NCBI RefSeq assembly: GCF_049977365.1
Contig: NZ_JBNGEN010000008.1
Location: 1 to 64,000, forward strand
DNA length: 64,000 nt
Origin: Brachymonas sp049977365
Lineage (GTDB): Bacteria; Pseudomonadota; Gammaproteobacteria; Burkholderiales; Burkholderiaceae_C
Direction of reading: 5' to 3'
The notes under the pieces are model-generated. The model did no database searches. It saw only the letters and a list, made by a program, of their open reading frames with translations, and had not been told where the DNA came from. Both the position numbers and the translations under genes were made by a program. The first letter of the stretch is position 1; every line of letters begins with the position of its first letter. This document shows, piece by piece, positions 18,663 to 28,111 of the stretch.

Positions 18663-19592
18663 TCAGCGCTGGACCCGCACCAGTGCGGCCTCCACGCCAT
18701 TGCTGTCGAGACGCGATTTTGCATGGTCGGCGTCGGCCTTGCTGTTGAAGGGGCCAAGCCGTACCCGGTAGACGGTGCGGCCAGCCTGGTCACGCTCGGT
18801 GACGCGGGCACCGAAGCCCATGAGCGACAGACGCGCCTTCTGGGCATCGGCCTCGCCCTGGTCGCGGAAGGCGCCTGCCTGCACGAAGTAGACGAAGGGC
18901 TCGTTGGCGGCCGCCGGCTGGGCTGGTGCATGGGGGCGCGCCGGTGCGGCGGCTCCGCGCTCCTGCGCCAGGGTGCCGATGGGATCGGCGGAGGCATTGG
19001 CCCGGTCGGTCTGGACCTTGTTGGCACGGGCTTCGGCCTGCTGGGCCCGGGCGCGCGCCTCGGCACGGGCCTTGGCACGCTCGGCTTCCTGCTGCTTCAG
19101 GTCGGCACGGTGTCTGGCCTGGGCTTCGGCACGGGCCTGAGCCTGGGCCTGCTCCTGCGCGCCCATGACTTCAGGGTAGTTGCCGCTGTGGTTCTGGCTG
19201 GTGGCTGCCGGCTGCTGCTGGGCATGGCGGGCAGTGGCCGGTGCGGTCGTGCCCTTGGCAGGGGTGTCGCCGAGCTCGTTGACGATGGGCGGCGGCGCAT
19301 CGGCCGAGGCGCCCTGCTGGGCTGCGGGCTCGACCTGCCCGCTCACACCCCCGCGGTAGCCCTGCAGGCCGGCGTTGGGATCCCAGGCCTTGAGCCGGGC
19401 TTCCTCGGAGGCCTTCTGCTCGGCGGTCTTGCCCATGAGCTTGTCGGTGAAGGGCGTGGGTGCCTTGGTGACATAGACCGCCACGCCCAGCGCGATGGCC
19501 AGTCCGACGACCAGCCCGATGATGAAGCCCACGATGCCGATGCCACGCTGGCGGGTACGGCGGGCGATGGGGGCGGGAACGGTGCGGTTCAT
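18663..19592 (-). CDS. SPOR-domain membrane protein
   Basis: Bitopic inner-membrane protein. A short cytoplasmic basic tail (RRTRQRG), one membrane helix (GFIIGLVVGLAIALGVAVYV) and a long Ala/Gln/Arg-rich periplasmic coiled segment (about 120-210) lead to a C-terminal SPOR domain (FVYFVQAGAFRDQGEADAQK ... VYRVRLGPF). SPOR domains bind denuded septal peptidoglycan, so a role in division or cell-wall remodelling is inferred. ATG 19592 is chosen by family similarity; a GTG at 19610 overlapping the argS stop is possible. It lies between argS and dsbA and is probably cotranscribed with both. Confidence 0.85.
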   Translation of the reverse strand: MNRTVPAPIARRTRQRGIGIVGFIIGLVVGLAIALGVAVYVTKAPTPFTDKLMGKTAEQKASEEARLKAWDPNAGLQGYRGGVSGQVEPAAQQGASADAPPPIVNELGDTPAKGTTAPATARHAQQQPAATSQNHSGNYPEVMGAQEQAQAQARAEAQARHRADLKQQEAERAKARAEARARAQQAEARANKVQTDRANASADPIGTLAQERGAAAPARPHAPAQPAAANEPFVYFVQAGAFRDQGEADAQKARLSLMGFGARVTERDQAGRTVYRVRLGPFNSKADADHAKSRLDSNGVEAALVRVQR

Positions 19593-19606
19593 GTCCTTGG
19601 GGTGCC

Positions 19607-21298
19607 TCACATTTTGGCGGGTGCCGAAACACCCAGAAGGGCCAGGCCGTTGGCCAGCACCTGGCGGGCGGCCTCGACCAGCGCGAGACGTGCAAGCCGC
19701 GTGGGCTCGTCGTCCACGAGAATGCGCTCGGCATCATAGTAGCTGTGGTAGCTGGCGGCCAGTTCGCGGAGATAAAAGGTTACATCGTGCGGTGCAAAGT
19801 CCTGGGCCGCCGCGCGCAGCATGTCGGGGTACTGCGAGAGCTTGAGCAGCAGCGCCTGGGCTGCCGGGGTGTCGAGCGGAGCCAGGTCGGCCGCGCGCAG
19901 GCGGGCGGGGTCGCCGCCCTGCTCCTGCCACTGGGCCAGCACGGAGCTGATGCGGGCGTGGGCATACTGGACGTAGTACACCGGGTTCTCGTTGTTTTTC
20001 TGCACGGCGAGATCGACGTCGAAGGTGTATTCGGTGTCGGGCTTGCGCGAGAGCAGGAAGAAGCGCACGGCATCGGCGCTGGTCCATTCGATGAGATCGC
20101 GCAGGGTGACGTAGCTGCCGGCACGCTTGCTGATCTTGACTTCCTCGCCGCCACGCACGACGCGCACCATGGTGTGCAGCACGTAGTCGGGGTAGCCCTC
20201 GGGAATGCCGACGCGGGCCGCCTGCAGGCCGGCGCGCACCCGGGCGATGGTGCCGTGGTGGTCGGTGCCCTGGATGTTGATGGCCTTGTGGAAGCCGCGC
20301 TCCCACTTGGCGATGTGGTAGGCCACGTCGGGCACGAAGTAGGTGTAGGTGCCGTCGGTCTTGCGCATGACCCGGTCCTTGTCGTCACCGAAGTCGGTGG
20401 TGCGCAGCCACAGGGCGCCATCCTGCTCGTAGGTGTAGCCGTTGTCGATGAGGCGCTGCACGGTGCGCTCCACGCGGCCGCTCGCGTACAGGCTGCTTTC
20501 GAGGTAGTAGTTGTCGAAGCGCAGGCGGAAGGCCTGGAGGTCCTTGTCCTGCTCGTTGCGCAGGTAGGCCACGGCGAACTGGCGGATGTTGTCGAGGTCT
20601 TCGGCGTCGCCGCTGGCGGTGAATTCACGGTCGTCGGCATGGACGGTGCGGCCGGCGAGGAAATCGTCCGCGATGTCCTGGATGTAGTCGCCGTTGTAGG
20701 CAGACTCGGGCCATGCGGTGTCACCGGGACGCAGGCCACGCGCGCGGCACTGCACCGAGCGTGCCAGGGTGGCGATCTGCACGCCGGCGTCGTTGTAGTA
20801 GAACTCGCGCGTGACGTCCTTGCCCTGCGTGGCGAGCAGGTGGCAGATGGCGTCGCCGAGTGCAGCCTGCCGGCCGTGGCCGACGTGCAGGGGCCCGGTG
20901 GGGTTGGCGCTCACGAATTCGACGAGCACGCGGTCCTCGGGCCGGCCGGTGGGCGCGAGGCAGCCGTAGGCGGTGCCGGCTTCGAGCACTTCGCGCACGA
21001 CCTGCTGCTTGGCTTCGGGCCGCAGGCGGATGTTGAGAAAGCCGGGGCCGGCGATCTCGATCGCGGCCACCCAGCGCACATAGGCCGGCTGGGCGAGCAG
21101 TGCCTCACGCAGCTGTTCGCCCAGGGCGCGCGGATTCTGGCGCAGGGGCTTGGCAAGCTGCATGGCTGCGTTAGTGGCCCAATCGCCATGAGCCGCCTGC
21201 TTGGGGGATTCGAACGCGGCCTTGCTGCCGGCGCCGGGACTGAGTTTTTCCAGCTCGGCGGACAGGGCCGCGAGCAGTTCTTGTTTGACTTGGAGCAT
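19607..21298 (-). CDS. argS: Arginine-tRNA ligase
   Basis: Class I aminoacyl-tRNA synthetase that charges tRNA-Arg. 563 residues. The start is ATG 21298, where the family N-terminus MLQVKQELLAALSAELEK begins; sequence upstream in the same frame is unrelated. Motifs: N-terminal additional domain (HGDWATNAAMQLAK), HIGH-type signature SANPTGPLHVGHGRQAALGD, KMSKS-like KISKRAG and a C-terminal DALR anticodon-binding domain. Complete. First gene of an argS-SPOR-dsbA run on the minus strand. Confidence 0.96.
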   Translation of the reverse strand: MLQVKQELLAALSAELEKLSPGAGSKAAFESPKQAAHGDWATNAAMQLAKPLRQNPRALGEQLREALLAQPAYVRWVAAIEIAGPGFLNIRLRPEAKQQVVREVLEAGTAYGCLAPTGRPEDRVLVEFVSANPTGPLHVGHGRQAALGDAICHLLATQGKDVTREFYYNDAGVQIATLARSVQCRARGLRPGDTAWPESAYNGDYIQDIADDFLAGRTVHADDREFTASGDAEDLDNIRQFAVAYLRNEQDKDLQAFRLRFDNYYLESSLYASGRVERTVQRLIDNGYTYEQDGALWLRTTDFGDDKDRVMRKTDGTYTYFVPDVAYHIAKWERGFHKAINIQGTDHHGTIARVRAGLQAARVGIPEGYPDYVLHTMVRVVRGGEEVKISKRAGSYVTLRDLIEWTSADAVRFFLLSRKPDTEYTFDVDLAVQKNNENPVYYVQYAHARISSVLAQWQEQGGDPARLRAADLAPLDTPAAQALLLKLSQYPDMLRAAAQDFAPHDVTFYLRELAASYHSYYDAERILVDDEPTRLARLALVEAARQVLANGLALLGVSAPAKM

Positions 21299-21410
21299 GG
21301 CCGCTATTTTAGGGGCCTGCGGTCCAGGGCCGGCAAGTGGGTGTGACCTAGGGACGACGGGCCGCACTCCCTTTCGCCCCCGCGCATGCGATGCGGATGC
21401 CGCGCCCGGT

Positions 21411-22382
21411 TCAGGCGCTGCGCTGCACCGCATAGGCCAGGCACAGGTCCTGCCACGCCTGCGCCTTGGCCGAGGCATGGCGCATGAGGTGCGCCAGCGG
21501 GTAGCTGACGATGACCGGCAGCTCTGCAAGCCAGTCGGGTACCGCCTCCTGCGGCGGCACAGCCACGTGGTAGACCTGCCCCCGGAGCGTGCCCAGCGGC
21601 TCGGAGCGCCCCAGCAGCCCCTGCACGGCATGGCGCCCGAGGGCCACGACCACGGTGGGCTGCACCAGCAGGATCTCGCGGCGCAGGCAGCCCGCGCAGG
21701 AGGCGATCTCGTCGCCCGTGACGTTGCGCGCCGCCGGAACGGCGCACTTGGTGACATGGGTGCGGTAGACCTGCGCGGGGTCGAGCCGCAGGGCTGCGAT
21801 CATGTGGTCGAGCAGCCGCCCGGGGTCGCCTGCGGCCGCGAGCCCGGCGGCATCTTCGGCTTCTCCGGGGGCGTCGAGCACGACCATCCAGCGGGCAGCT
21901 CCTGGCGCCGGGGGGGCAAGCAGCCCGGCGGCCCGCGCGTCCCACACGGCATGGTGCCGGCCGGTGTGCAGGGCACAGGCTTCGCAGTCCGCCACAGCCT
22001 GCTGCAGCCGTGCGGCATCGAGCGCCTCCCATGCAGGCCAGTGTCCGGTGCCCGGCCCTGCGGCAGAGGACGAAGCGGGAGGTGCCACGGCCGTGGCGCG
22101 TTCTGCAGGCTCCGGCTGGGACGGGGGCAGCGCAGGAGCCATCGACTGGGCGGACGGGCGTGCTGCGGCATCCGCTGCGGGAGAGTGGGCAGTCGCCGGC
22201 GCAGGCATCGGCCGGACGGTGGACGGCACCACGGGCTGTGCAGGCGCTTGGGCAGGCACCGTGCGGGCAGCGGCAGCCTCCGCCTGCCGCGTGACGGAGG
22301 GAGGCTCGGGCAGGGGCTGCCACACCCGGATGCCCATTTCGGCCAGCATGGCGCGCTGGCGGGCGTCGAGAAGCAGGCTCAT
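21411..22382 (-). CDS. Uracil-DNA glycosylase family protein (Fe-S type 4/5-like)
   Basis: Likely removes uracil from deaminated DNA. About 323 residues: a short N-terminal motif (LLDARQRAMLAEMGIRVW), about 100 residues of Ala/Pro-rich linker, then the UDG domain. Family motif A appears as LDAPGEAEDAAG instead of the usual GEAPG(A/N)xED, followed by THVTKCAVP, VALGRHAVQGLLG and a terminal SYPLAHL block in place of HPS. Paired cysteines (CEAC and CAGC) suggest a 4Fe-4S cluster. The gene follows tsaB and rimI, as in many Burkholderiales. The altered motif residues mean activity is not assured. Confidence 0.8.
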   Translation of the reverse strand: MSLLLDARQRAMLAEMGIRVWQPLPEPPSVTRQAEAAAARTVPAQAPAQPVVPSTVRPMPAPATAHSPAADAAARPSAQSMAPALPPSQPEPAERATAVAPPASSSAAGPGTGHWPAWEALDAARLQQAVADCEACALHTGRHHAVWDARAAGLLAPPAPGAARWMVVLDAPGEAEDAAGLAAAGDPGRLLDHMIAALRLDPAQVYRTHVTKCAVPAARNVTGDEIASCAGCLRREILLVQPTVVVALGRHAVQGLLGRSEPLGTLRGQVYHVAVPPQEAVPDWLAELPVIVSYPLAHLMRHASAKAQAWQDLCLAYAVQRSA

Positions 22383-22492
22383 GGACAACACAGGCGCCAC
22401 GGACGACGCGCGGAGGAACGGGAAAACGGCATGATGGGGCTATTGTCGCGCAAAGGCCATGCGCCCTGCCCCGCCGAGCAAGGAGGCTGTGC

Positions 22493-23050
22493 TCAGCAGC
22501 CGTCGAACGAGGAGTCGGAGGGTGCGTCGAGCATGCAGCACATGACGATGGCATCCTCGCGCCCGCCGCCGACGGCGGGGTAATAGTTCTTGCGCCGCCC
22601 CACGGCCCGGAAGCCGAACCGCTCGTACACGCGGTGGGCGTGGGGATTGCTGGTGCGCACTTCCAGCCAGACCTGGCGGGCCTGGTGCCACAGGGCCCAG
22701 TAGCAGAGCTGCCGCAGCAGAAAGACCGACCAGCCCTGCCCCTGATAGTCGGGATGCACGGCGATGTTGAGCAGATGTGCCTCCTGCACGCCCTGCATGA
22801 CCACGAAGTAGCCGATCAGGGAAGGCGGTGCATCCGGCAGGCGCTCGTCCCAGAGCAGCTGGATCGCGTACTGCGCTGGATGGGCCAGGATGTCGGCAAA
22901 GTTGAGCCGCGTCCACGGAATCGGGTAGGCGCGCTGCTCGACGTCCATGATGGCATCCAGATCGGCAAACGCGGCATGCACCACGCGCACCCCCGGCACT
23001 CCGGCCAGCTCCGGTGCCACGGGAGGCACGGTGGTGGTGTGGTGGAACAT
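22493..23050 (-). CDS. rimI: Ribosomal protein bS18 alanine N-acetyltransferase (GNAT)
   Basis: GNAT acetyltransferase that acetylates the N-terminal Ala of ribosomal protein S18. 185 residues, a little longer than E. coli RimI because of an N-terminal extension (MFHHTTTVPPVAPEL). The acetyl-CoA binding motif is HPDYQGQGWSVFLL, followed by LEVRTSNPHAHRVYERFGF, characteristic of RimI. The ATG at 23050 lies 4 bp past the tsaB stop, so the two genes are translationally close. The tsaB-rimI pairing is widespread. Confidence 0.9.
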   Translation of the reverse strand: MFHHTTTVPPVAPELAGVPGVRVVHAAFADLDAIMDVEQRAYPIPWTRLNFADILAHPAQYAIQLLWDERLPDAPPSLIGYFVVMQGVQEAHLLNIAVHPDYQGQGWSVFLLRQLCYWALWHQARQVWLEVRTSNPHAHRVYERFGFRAVGRRKNYYPAVGGGREDAIVMCCMLDAPSDSSFDGC

Positions 23051-23054
23051 GGGA

Positions 23055-23900
23055 TCAGTGCTCCGCCGCCGCTGCACGGGCGGCCTCGCGCTCGGCGGTG
23101 GTCTGTGCCACCTTGTCACGCACATAGCGGGGCAGGGCCAGCGCCGCATCGACGGCTGCCGACTGCGCGAGCAGAGCAGGCGCGAGCCGCAGCATGGCCT
23201 CGGCCGTAGGCATGGCAGGCATGACCGACACGGGCAGACGCGGGCCATAGACGGCCGCGACATTGCCCACACAGGGCACGCCGGGCTGCCAGCCCGGCAG
23301 GGCGGACAGATCCTCGGGGTGCACCAGAAGGGCATCGGCCACGCAGCTCCAGGCCGGCAGCCCCTGCGCGCCGGGCTGCCAGCGCCAGCGGGCGGCGTAC
23401 ATCTCGTCCATGCGGGCATCAAGCAGGCTCCACACCTCCAGCCCCGCCGGGGGCACGGGCGTCTGCCGCACGCGCCAGTCCTCGGCCACGGCCAGCAGCG
23501 TATCGACTGGCAGCACCGGCAGATGCGCCCCCAGCGCCAGCCCCTGCGCCACCGAACAGGCGGTGCGCAGGCCGGTGAAAGAGCCCGGACCGGCGCCGAA
23601 CGCCACGGCATCGAGCTCGCGCAGGGTGCAGCCTGCCTCGCCCAGCAGCCGAAGCAGCGACGGCAGGAGTGTGGAGGAAGAGTGGGCCGCGCCCGGCCCC
23701 TCGAAGGCCCAGGTCCGGGGCGCTTCTCCCTGGGCGGCCGCGCCAGCGGGCCAGCGCCCCACGGCGATCGAGAGGCGATCGGTACTGGTGTCGAGCGCGA
23801 GCAGGCTCAGGGGTGCCTCGGTCGACCACTTCCGCAGCGGAAGCGGGGTGCCCGGTTCCACGTCGGGCAGGGAAGGAAGGGCTTCGTACATGGAGCGCAT
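23055..23900 (-). CDS. tsaB: tRNA t6A37 threonylcarbamoyltransferase complex subunit TsaB
   Basis: Scaffold subunit of the TsaB-TsaD-TsaE complex, which transfers threonylcarbamoyl to A37 of ANN-decoding tRNAs. 281 residues. The ASKHA fold motif LLALDTSTDRLSIAVG and the diagnostic GPGSFTGLRTACSVAQGLA are present. ATG 23900 is favoured because an AGGGAG sequence lies about 10 bp upstream; ATG 23891 is possible. The partner enzyme gene tsaC lies at 26.9-28.0 kb in this window. Confidence 0.92.
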   Translation of the reverse strand: MRSMYEALPSLPDVEPGTPLPLRKWSTEAPLSLLALDTSTDRLSIAVGRWPAGAAAQGEAPRTWAFEGPGAAHSSSTLLPSLLRLLGEAGCTLRELDAVAFGAGPGSFTGLRTACSVAQGLALGAHLPVLPVDTLLAVAEDWRVRQTPVPPAGLEVWSLLDARMDEMYAARWRWQPGAQGLPAWSCVADALLVHPEDLSALPGWQPGVPCVGNVAAVYGPRLPVSVMPAMPTAEAMLRLAPALLAQSAAVDAALALPRYVRDKVAQTTAEREAARAAAAEH

Positions 23901-24355
23901 TGTTCCACAACTCCCTGCCCGGAGGCCGCTCTGGCACAGGCGCACCACTCTATGCAGTGCGGTGTCTGACCGGCTGGCTCCTGTGCGGGCCGGGCGCCCC
24001 ATGGCTGCAGCACACCGGCACGCCCGCTCTGGCCGGTCTGCAGCTACGGCGCACCTGGCGCCGAAATGTACCTCCCGTCACACATCCTCCCCCTGGTTGG
24101 CAGTAGACTCCGAGCGCCCGTGCACGGGCGAAGTCCATGCAGTCCAGAGCACAGGCAACGGCCCCCGTTTCCGCGTGTCCTGCGGACACTCTGCGGGGCT
24201 CCCGGTGCGCGAGGCACGGTGCCACCCGACCCCCGGCCGGATGGTGTGCTCCGGATTGCTGCTGGCGCGCCCTGTCCCGACATGTTTTTCCCATTCCTTC
24301 CGTCGCGGAGGTGATGGAGACATGTCTCGCGCGCAGCCGTTTGCCCCTGATTCCC
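23901..24355. other. Divergent intergenic region between tsaB and dacB
   Basis: About 455 bp between two divergent genes. Open frames continue through it but have no family similarity. It must hold the promoters of the tsaB-rimI-UDG group and of dacB; no convincing -35/-10 pair, riboswitch or hairpin could be assigned. If dacB starts at ATG 24314 (preceded by GGAGG, but too close), the region is 42 bp shorter. Confidence 0.5.
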
Positions 24356-25975
24356 ATGCAGTTTTTCTCTCCCTTGCGATGCCGTCCGAGCCTGGTGGCC
24401 GGTGCGGTCGCTGCCCTGCTGACCCTGTCCGCCTGCCATCGGGCCGAGACGCCCGATGCCCCGGCCTCTGCCGCCGACCCCGAAGCCGCCGCCGACGGCT
24501 CCACCCTCACCCGCCACTACGAGGAAGCCCGCACGCCCGCACTGGCCGCCCAGGCAGCGGCCACGAGCATCCCTTCGGGCGTGCTCGACCTGCTCACGCA
24601 GGCCAAGATCCCGCTCGACGATGTGTCCCTGCTCGTGGTGCCGGCCGACGGAGGCGCCCCGCTGGTCAACCATGCGAGCAGCGTGCCGCGCAACCCGGCC
24701 TCGGTCATGAAGCTGGTGACCACGGCAGCCGCGCTCGACGTGCTCGGCCCCACCTACACCTGGAAGACGCCCGTGTGGGCGGGCGGCCCGGTGCAGAACG
24801 GGGTGCTGCACGGCAATCTGTACGTCAAGGGCTCCGGCGATCCGCTGCTGGTCATGGAACGGCTGTGGATGCTCATGCGCAATGTGCGGCAGGCCGGCAT
24901 CGAGACCATCGACGGCGATCTGGTGCTGGACAACACGGCCTTCGAGGTGCCGCAGCAGGACCCCGGCAGCTTCGACGGCAAGCCCTTCAGCCCCTACAAC
25001 GCACGCCCGGATGCGCTGCTGGTGAACTTCAAGTCGGCGGTGCTGAACTTCACGCCCGATCCGGCCCAGCAGGTGGCCCATGTGAGCATCGATCCGCCGC
25101 TGCAGGGCGTATCGGTGCCCGCCACGGTGCCGCTCACGCACGGTGCCTGCGCAAACACCTGGCAATCCGGGCTGGGCGCACGGCTGTCGGACCCGCACGC
25201 CATCACCTTCTCGGGCCATTACGCCGACGGCTGCGGCCACCAGATCTGGGCCTTTGCCTACCCCGCGCCCAACGAGTTCGCGGCGCGTGCAGTGGCTGGC
25301 ATGTGGACCTCGCTCGGCGGCCGCATCCAGGGCCAGGTGCGCTATGACAAGGTTCCCGCCGACATCGTGCGCAAGGCGCCGCTGGCGGAGTCTGTCTCTC
25401 CCACGGTGCCGGAGGTGATCCGCTCGCTCAACAAGCACAGCAACAACGTGATGGCCCAGCAGGTGTTCCTGAGCATGGGCTTGCGCCGCGCCGGCGTGGG
25501 CAACATGTCCACCTCGACCGCCGCCGTGCAGGACTGGTGGCGCGGCATGCTGGGAGCCACCCCCATGCCCGATGTGGACAACGGCGCGGGGCTCTCGCGC
25601 AGCGCCCGCATCAGCGCCTCCTCGCTCGGCGCCATGCTGCAGGCGGTCTGGCGCTCGCCGAACATGCCGGAATTCATGGAGTCGCTGCCCATCATCGGCG
25701 TGGACGGCACGCTGCGCCGCAGCCGCATTGCCGACCGGGGCGCCGCCCACCTCAAGACAGGCACCCTGCGCGATGCCTCCGCGCTGGCCGGCTACGTGCT
25801 TGCCAAGGACGGCCGCCGCTACGTGTTCGTCGCCATCGCCAACGGCGGACGCGCCCTGCTGGCACGCCCCGCCTTCGAGGCGCTGGTGGACTGGACCGTG
25901 CACCGGCCGGCCACCGCCACTGCCGGAGCTCCTGCCGTGACCGCCACCCCGGCCGTGGCCGCCAGCGCACCCTGA
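24356..25975 (+). CDS. dacB: D-alanyl-D-alanine carboxypeptidase/endopeptidase (PBP4, S13 family)
   Basis: Periplasmic low-molecular-weight penicillin-binding protein that trims and cleaves peptidoglycan cross-links. About 539 residues from ATG 24356; ATG 24314 is an alternative. The signal region ends in LLTLSAC, a lipobox, so it may be a lipoprotein. The three catalytic motifs are present: SxxK (PASVMKL), SxN (HSNNVM) and KTG (LKTGTLRDAS). The large domain-II insert typical of PBP4 lies between the first two. Complete, with an Ala/Thr-rich tail. Confidence 0.93.
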   Translation: MQFFSPLRCRPSLVAGAVAALLTLSACHRAETPDAPASAADPEAAADGSTLTRHYEEARTPALAAQAAATSIPSGVLDLLTQAKIPLDDVSLLVVPADGGAPLVNHASSVPRNPASVMKLVTTAAALDVLGPTYTWKTPVWAGGPVQNGVLHGNLYVKGSGDPLLVMERLWMLMRNVRQAGIETIDGDLVLDNTAFEVPQQDPGSFDGKPFSPYNARPDALLVNFKSAVLNFTPDPAQQVAHVSIDPPLQGVSVPATVPLTHGACANTWQSGLGARLSDPHAITFSGHYADGCGHQIWAFAYPAPNEFAARAVAGMWTSLGGRIQGQVRYDKVPADIVRKAPLAESVSPTVPEVIRSLNKHSNNVMAQQVFLSMGLRRAGVGNMSTSTAAVQDWWRGMLGATPMPDVDNGAGLSRSARISASSLGAMLQAVWRSPNMPEFMESLPIIGVDGTLRRSRIADRGAAHLKTGTLRDASALAGYVLAKDGRRYVFVAIANGGRALLARPAFEALVDWTVHRPATATAGAPAVTATPAVAASAP

Positions 25976-26205
25976 ACCGCCCCTCTGCACCGCCGCAGAA
26001 AGGCAGGGTGTCTCTCGCCCGCAATCCCCGCAGGGATTTGCGGGACAGGCTCCCGGGCCAAGGCGGTTTCACGTTACGATGGGGCCATCCAGACCGATCG
26101 GGCCACGTGCAAGCGCGATGCATGGGTGTTTTCCCCCTGTGCGCCGCTGCCTTCCGCCCATGTCCTGCGGTCTGCCCACAGCCCCTGTCGCATTTCCCTC
26201 CGACT

Positions 26206-26850
26206 GTGTCCACTTCCCTGCAGCTCCTCAGCCTCAAGCCGCTCATCACGCTGCTGGCGATCGTCAACCCGCTCGCCATCCTGCCGTTCTACATCTCGTA
26301 CACGCAGGACTTCAACGCCTCGCAGCGGCTGCGCACCATCCGGGCCACCACCCTGACGGTGTTCGTGGTGCTGACCTCCTGCGCGCTGCTGGGGCTGGAG
26401 ATTCTGAGCTTCTTCAACATCTCGCTGGCCAGCTTCCAGGTGGGGGGCGGCATGCTGCTGCTCATCAGCGCCCTGCAGATGATCAACGCCCAGCCCGCCG
26501 AGGCCCGCACCAACGCCGAGGAAACCACCTACGCGGCCCGGCAGGCCAGCATCGGGGTGGTGCCTCTGGGCATTCCGCTGCTCACGGGCCCGGCCACCAT
26601 GTCCACCATGGTGATTTTTGCCAACCGCAGCAAGAACTGGCTGCAGATGGTGCAGCTCATCGGCTACGCCGTGCTGGTGGCGCTGGCCGTGTACGTGAGC
26701 TTCCTGCTGGCGCCGCGCATTGCCCGCGCCATGGGACAAACAGGCATCAACGTGATGACACGCCTCATGGGCCTGATTCTGGCCGCCATGGGCGTGGAAG
26801 TCATGGCAGACGGACTGCGGCAGATTTTTCCGGCGCTCGGCGGCAGCTGA
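26206..26850 (+). CDS. MarC family integral membrane protein
   Basis: About 214 residues with six predicted membrane helices. The family signatures LLAIVNPLAILPFYISYT near the N-terminus and PLGIPLLTGPATMSTMVIFA in the middle are clear, as is the closing NVMTRLMGLILAAMGVEVMADGL. A GTG at 26206 gives the usual N-terminal length; an in-frame ATG at 26122 would add 28 residues of non-family sequence. The function of MarC proteins is unsettled; the original link to multiple antibiotic resistance was not supported. Convergent with tsaC. Confidence 0.85.
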   Translation: MSTSLQLLSLKPLITLLAIVNPLAILPFYISYTQDFNASQRLRTIRATTLTVFVVLTSCALLGLEILSFFNISLASFQVGGGMLLLISALQMINAQPAEARTNAEETTYAARQASIGVVPLGIPLLTGPATMSTMVIFANRSKNWLQMVQLIGYAVLVALAVYVSFLLAPRIARAMGQTGINVMTRLMGLILAAMGVEVMADGLRQIFPALGGS

Positions 26851-26934
26851 TTCAACGCCGACACAACGGCGCACCCGAGGCCCCGGCGTCCGGTCCGAGC
26901 CCGGCGCCTCCCTGCCCCCTGAGCGCAGAATCCC

Positions 26935-27975
26935 TTACGCGGCCGCGCGGCGCAGCCGGTCGGCCACGCCGGCCCACTCGGCCGTGGGCGGCACGGCCTC
27001 GATCCAGATCAGCCCCACTCCCAGCGCATCGAGCGCACGCAGCTCGGCAAACAGCGCGTGGGCAGCGGCGGCGGCATCGGCCGGCATGGCATGCAGATGC
27101 ACCTGCCGCGCGGTGGTGCGCAGCGGCGTCCGGCTCCAGATGCCGATGGCAGGCGCCTCGTCGCCCAGCAGGTCGAGCGCGGCCTGCATGTCGGCGGCCC
27201 CCATGAGCCGCACCCGCGCCCTGGGCGCATAGTGCGACACGAGCGTCCCAGAAGCCTGGGGAGCAGCCCCCTGTGCCGCCTCGGGCAGCAGCACACGCAC
27301 CTGCAGGCGCCGGAACACATCGTCTGGCGTGATGGCGCCGGGGCGCAGCAGCACCGGCTGGCCCCGCGTGCAGTCGATGATGGTGGACTCGATGCCCACC
27401 TGACATGCCCCGCCATCGAGCACCGGCAGGGCATCGCCAAACTCGGCCAGCACATGCTGCGCCGTGGTGGGGCTCACCCGCCCGAAGGGGTTGGCACTCG
27501 GCGCCGCCACCCCAGGCACCCCCCGTGCTGCTGCCGCGCGCAGCACGGCCTGCGCCACCGGATGCGAGGGGCAGCGCAGCCCCACGCTCGGATGGTGCCC
27601 CGCCGCCGCAGTGGCCACGCCTTCGCGCCGGGGCACGATGACGGTCAGCGGCCCCGGCCAGAAGGCCCGCATCAGGCTCGCGGCATGGTCGGGCAGGGTG
27701 TCGAGAAAATCGGGAGCCGCGAACGGCCGGGCCGCATCCACCGGATCGTCCGTGGCGGCCACATGCACGATGAGCGGATGCCCCGTGGGCCGCCCCTTGG
27801 CCGCAAAGATCTGGGCCACGGCGACATCGTCGTCGGCGCGGGCAGCCAGCCCGTACACGGTTTCGGTCGGCAGCCCGAGCAGCCCGCCATCGGCCAGAAT
27901 CTGTGCCGCCCGGGCAATGGCCACCTCGCGGTCGGCAGCAGAAGCGGAAGAAGTGGCATCGAGCAGCATGGGCAT
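26935..27975 (-). CDS. tsaC: L-threonylcarbamoyladenylate synthase (Sua5/TsaC family)
   Basis: Makes threonylcarbamoyl-AMP from threonine, bicarbonate and ATP, the first step of tRNA t6A synthesis. 346 residues: an N-terminal YrdC domain (GLPTETVYGLAARA, AAKGRPTGHPLIVHV, SANPFGRVSPTTAQHV, TIIDCTRGQPVLLRPG) plus a C-terminal Sua5 domain after about residue 220, so this is the long Sua5 form. ATG 27975 chosen, with ATG 27969 the alternative. It lies 136 bp downstream of purK on the same strand, the usual position of a Sua5 gene in this order. Confidence 0.93.
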   Translation of the reverse strand: MPMLLDATSSASAADREVAIARAAQILADGGLLGLPTETVYGLAARADDDVAVAQIFAAKGRPTGHPLIVHVAATDDPVDAARPFAAPDFLDTLPDHAASLMRAFWPGPLTVIVPRREGVATAAAGHHPSVGLRCPSHPVAQAVLRAAAARGVPGVAAPSANPFGRVSPTTAQHVLAEFGDALPVLDGGACQVGIESTIIDCTRGQPVLLRPGAITPDDVFRRLQVRVLLPEAAQGAAPQASGTLVSHYAPRARVRLMGAADMQAALDLLGDEAPAIGIWSRTPLRTTARQVHLHAMPADAAAAAHALFAELRALDALGVGLIWIEAVPPTAEWAGVADRLRRAAA

Positions 27976-28111
27976 TCCAGAAACGGACAGAAGAAAAATC
28001 GAGAAGGGCCACCGGACCCGCCGGAAAGATCCGGCCAAGCCACCGGAGCGGAAGAAAGGAGCACCCCTGCCCGCCCCCGGCTCCAGTCGTGGCTCGCGTC
28101 CAGGTGCCGGC

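Noticed and set aside
21299..21757. N-terminal extension of argS to 21757
   Set aside because: The extra codons lie antisense-like within the UDG gene; ArgS similarity begins at ATG 21298.
26021..26042. Imperfect hairpin CGCAATCCC...GGGATTTGCG after dacB
   Set aside because: It has a bulge and no T-run, and lies 46 bp from the stop; too weak to call a terminator.
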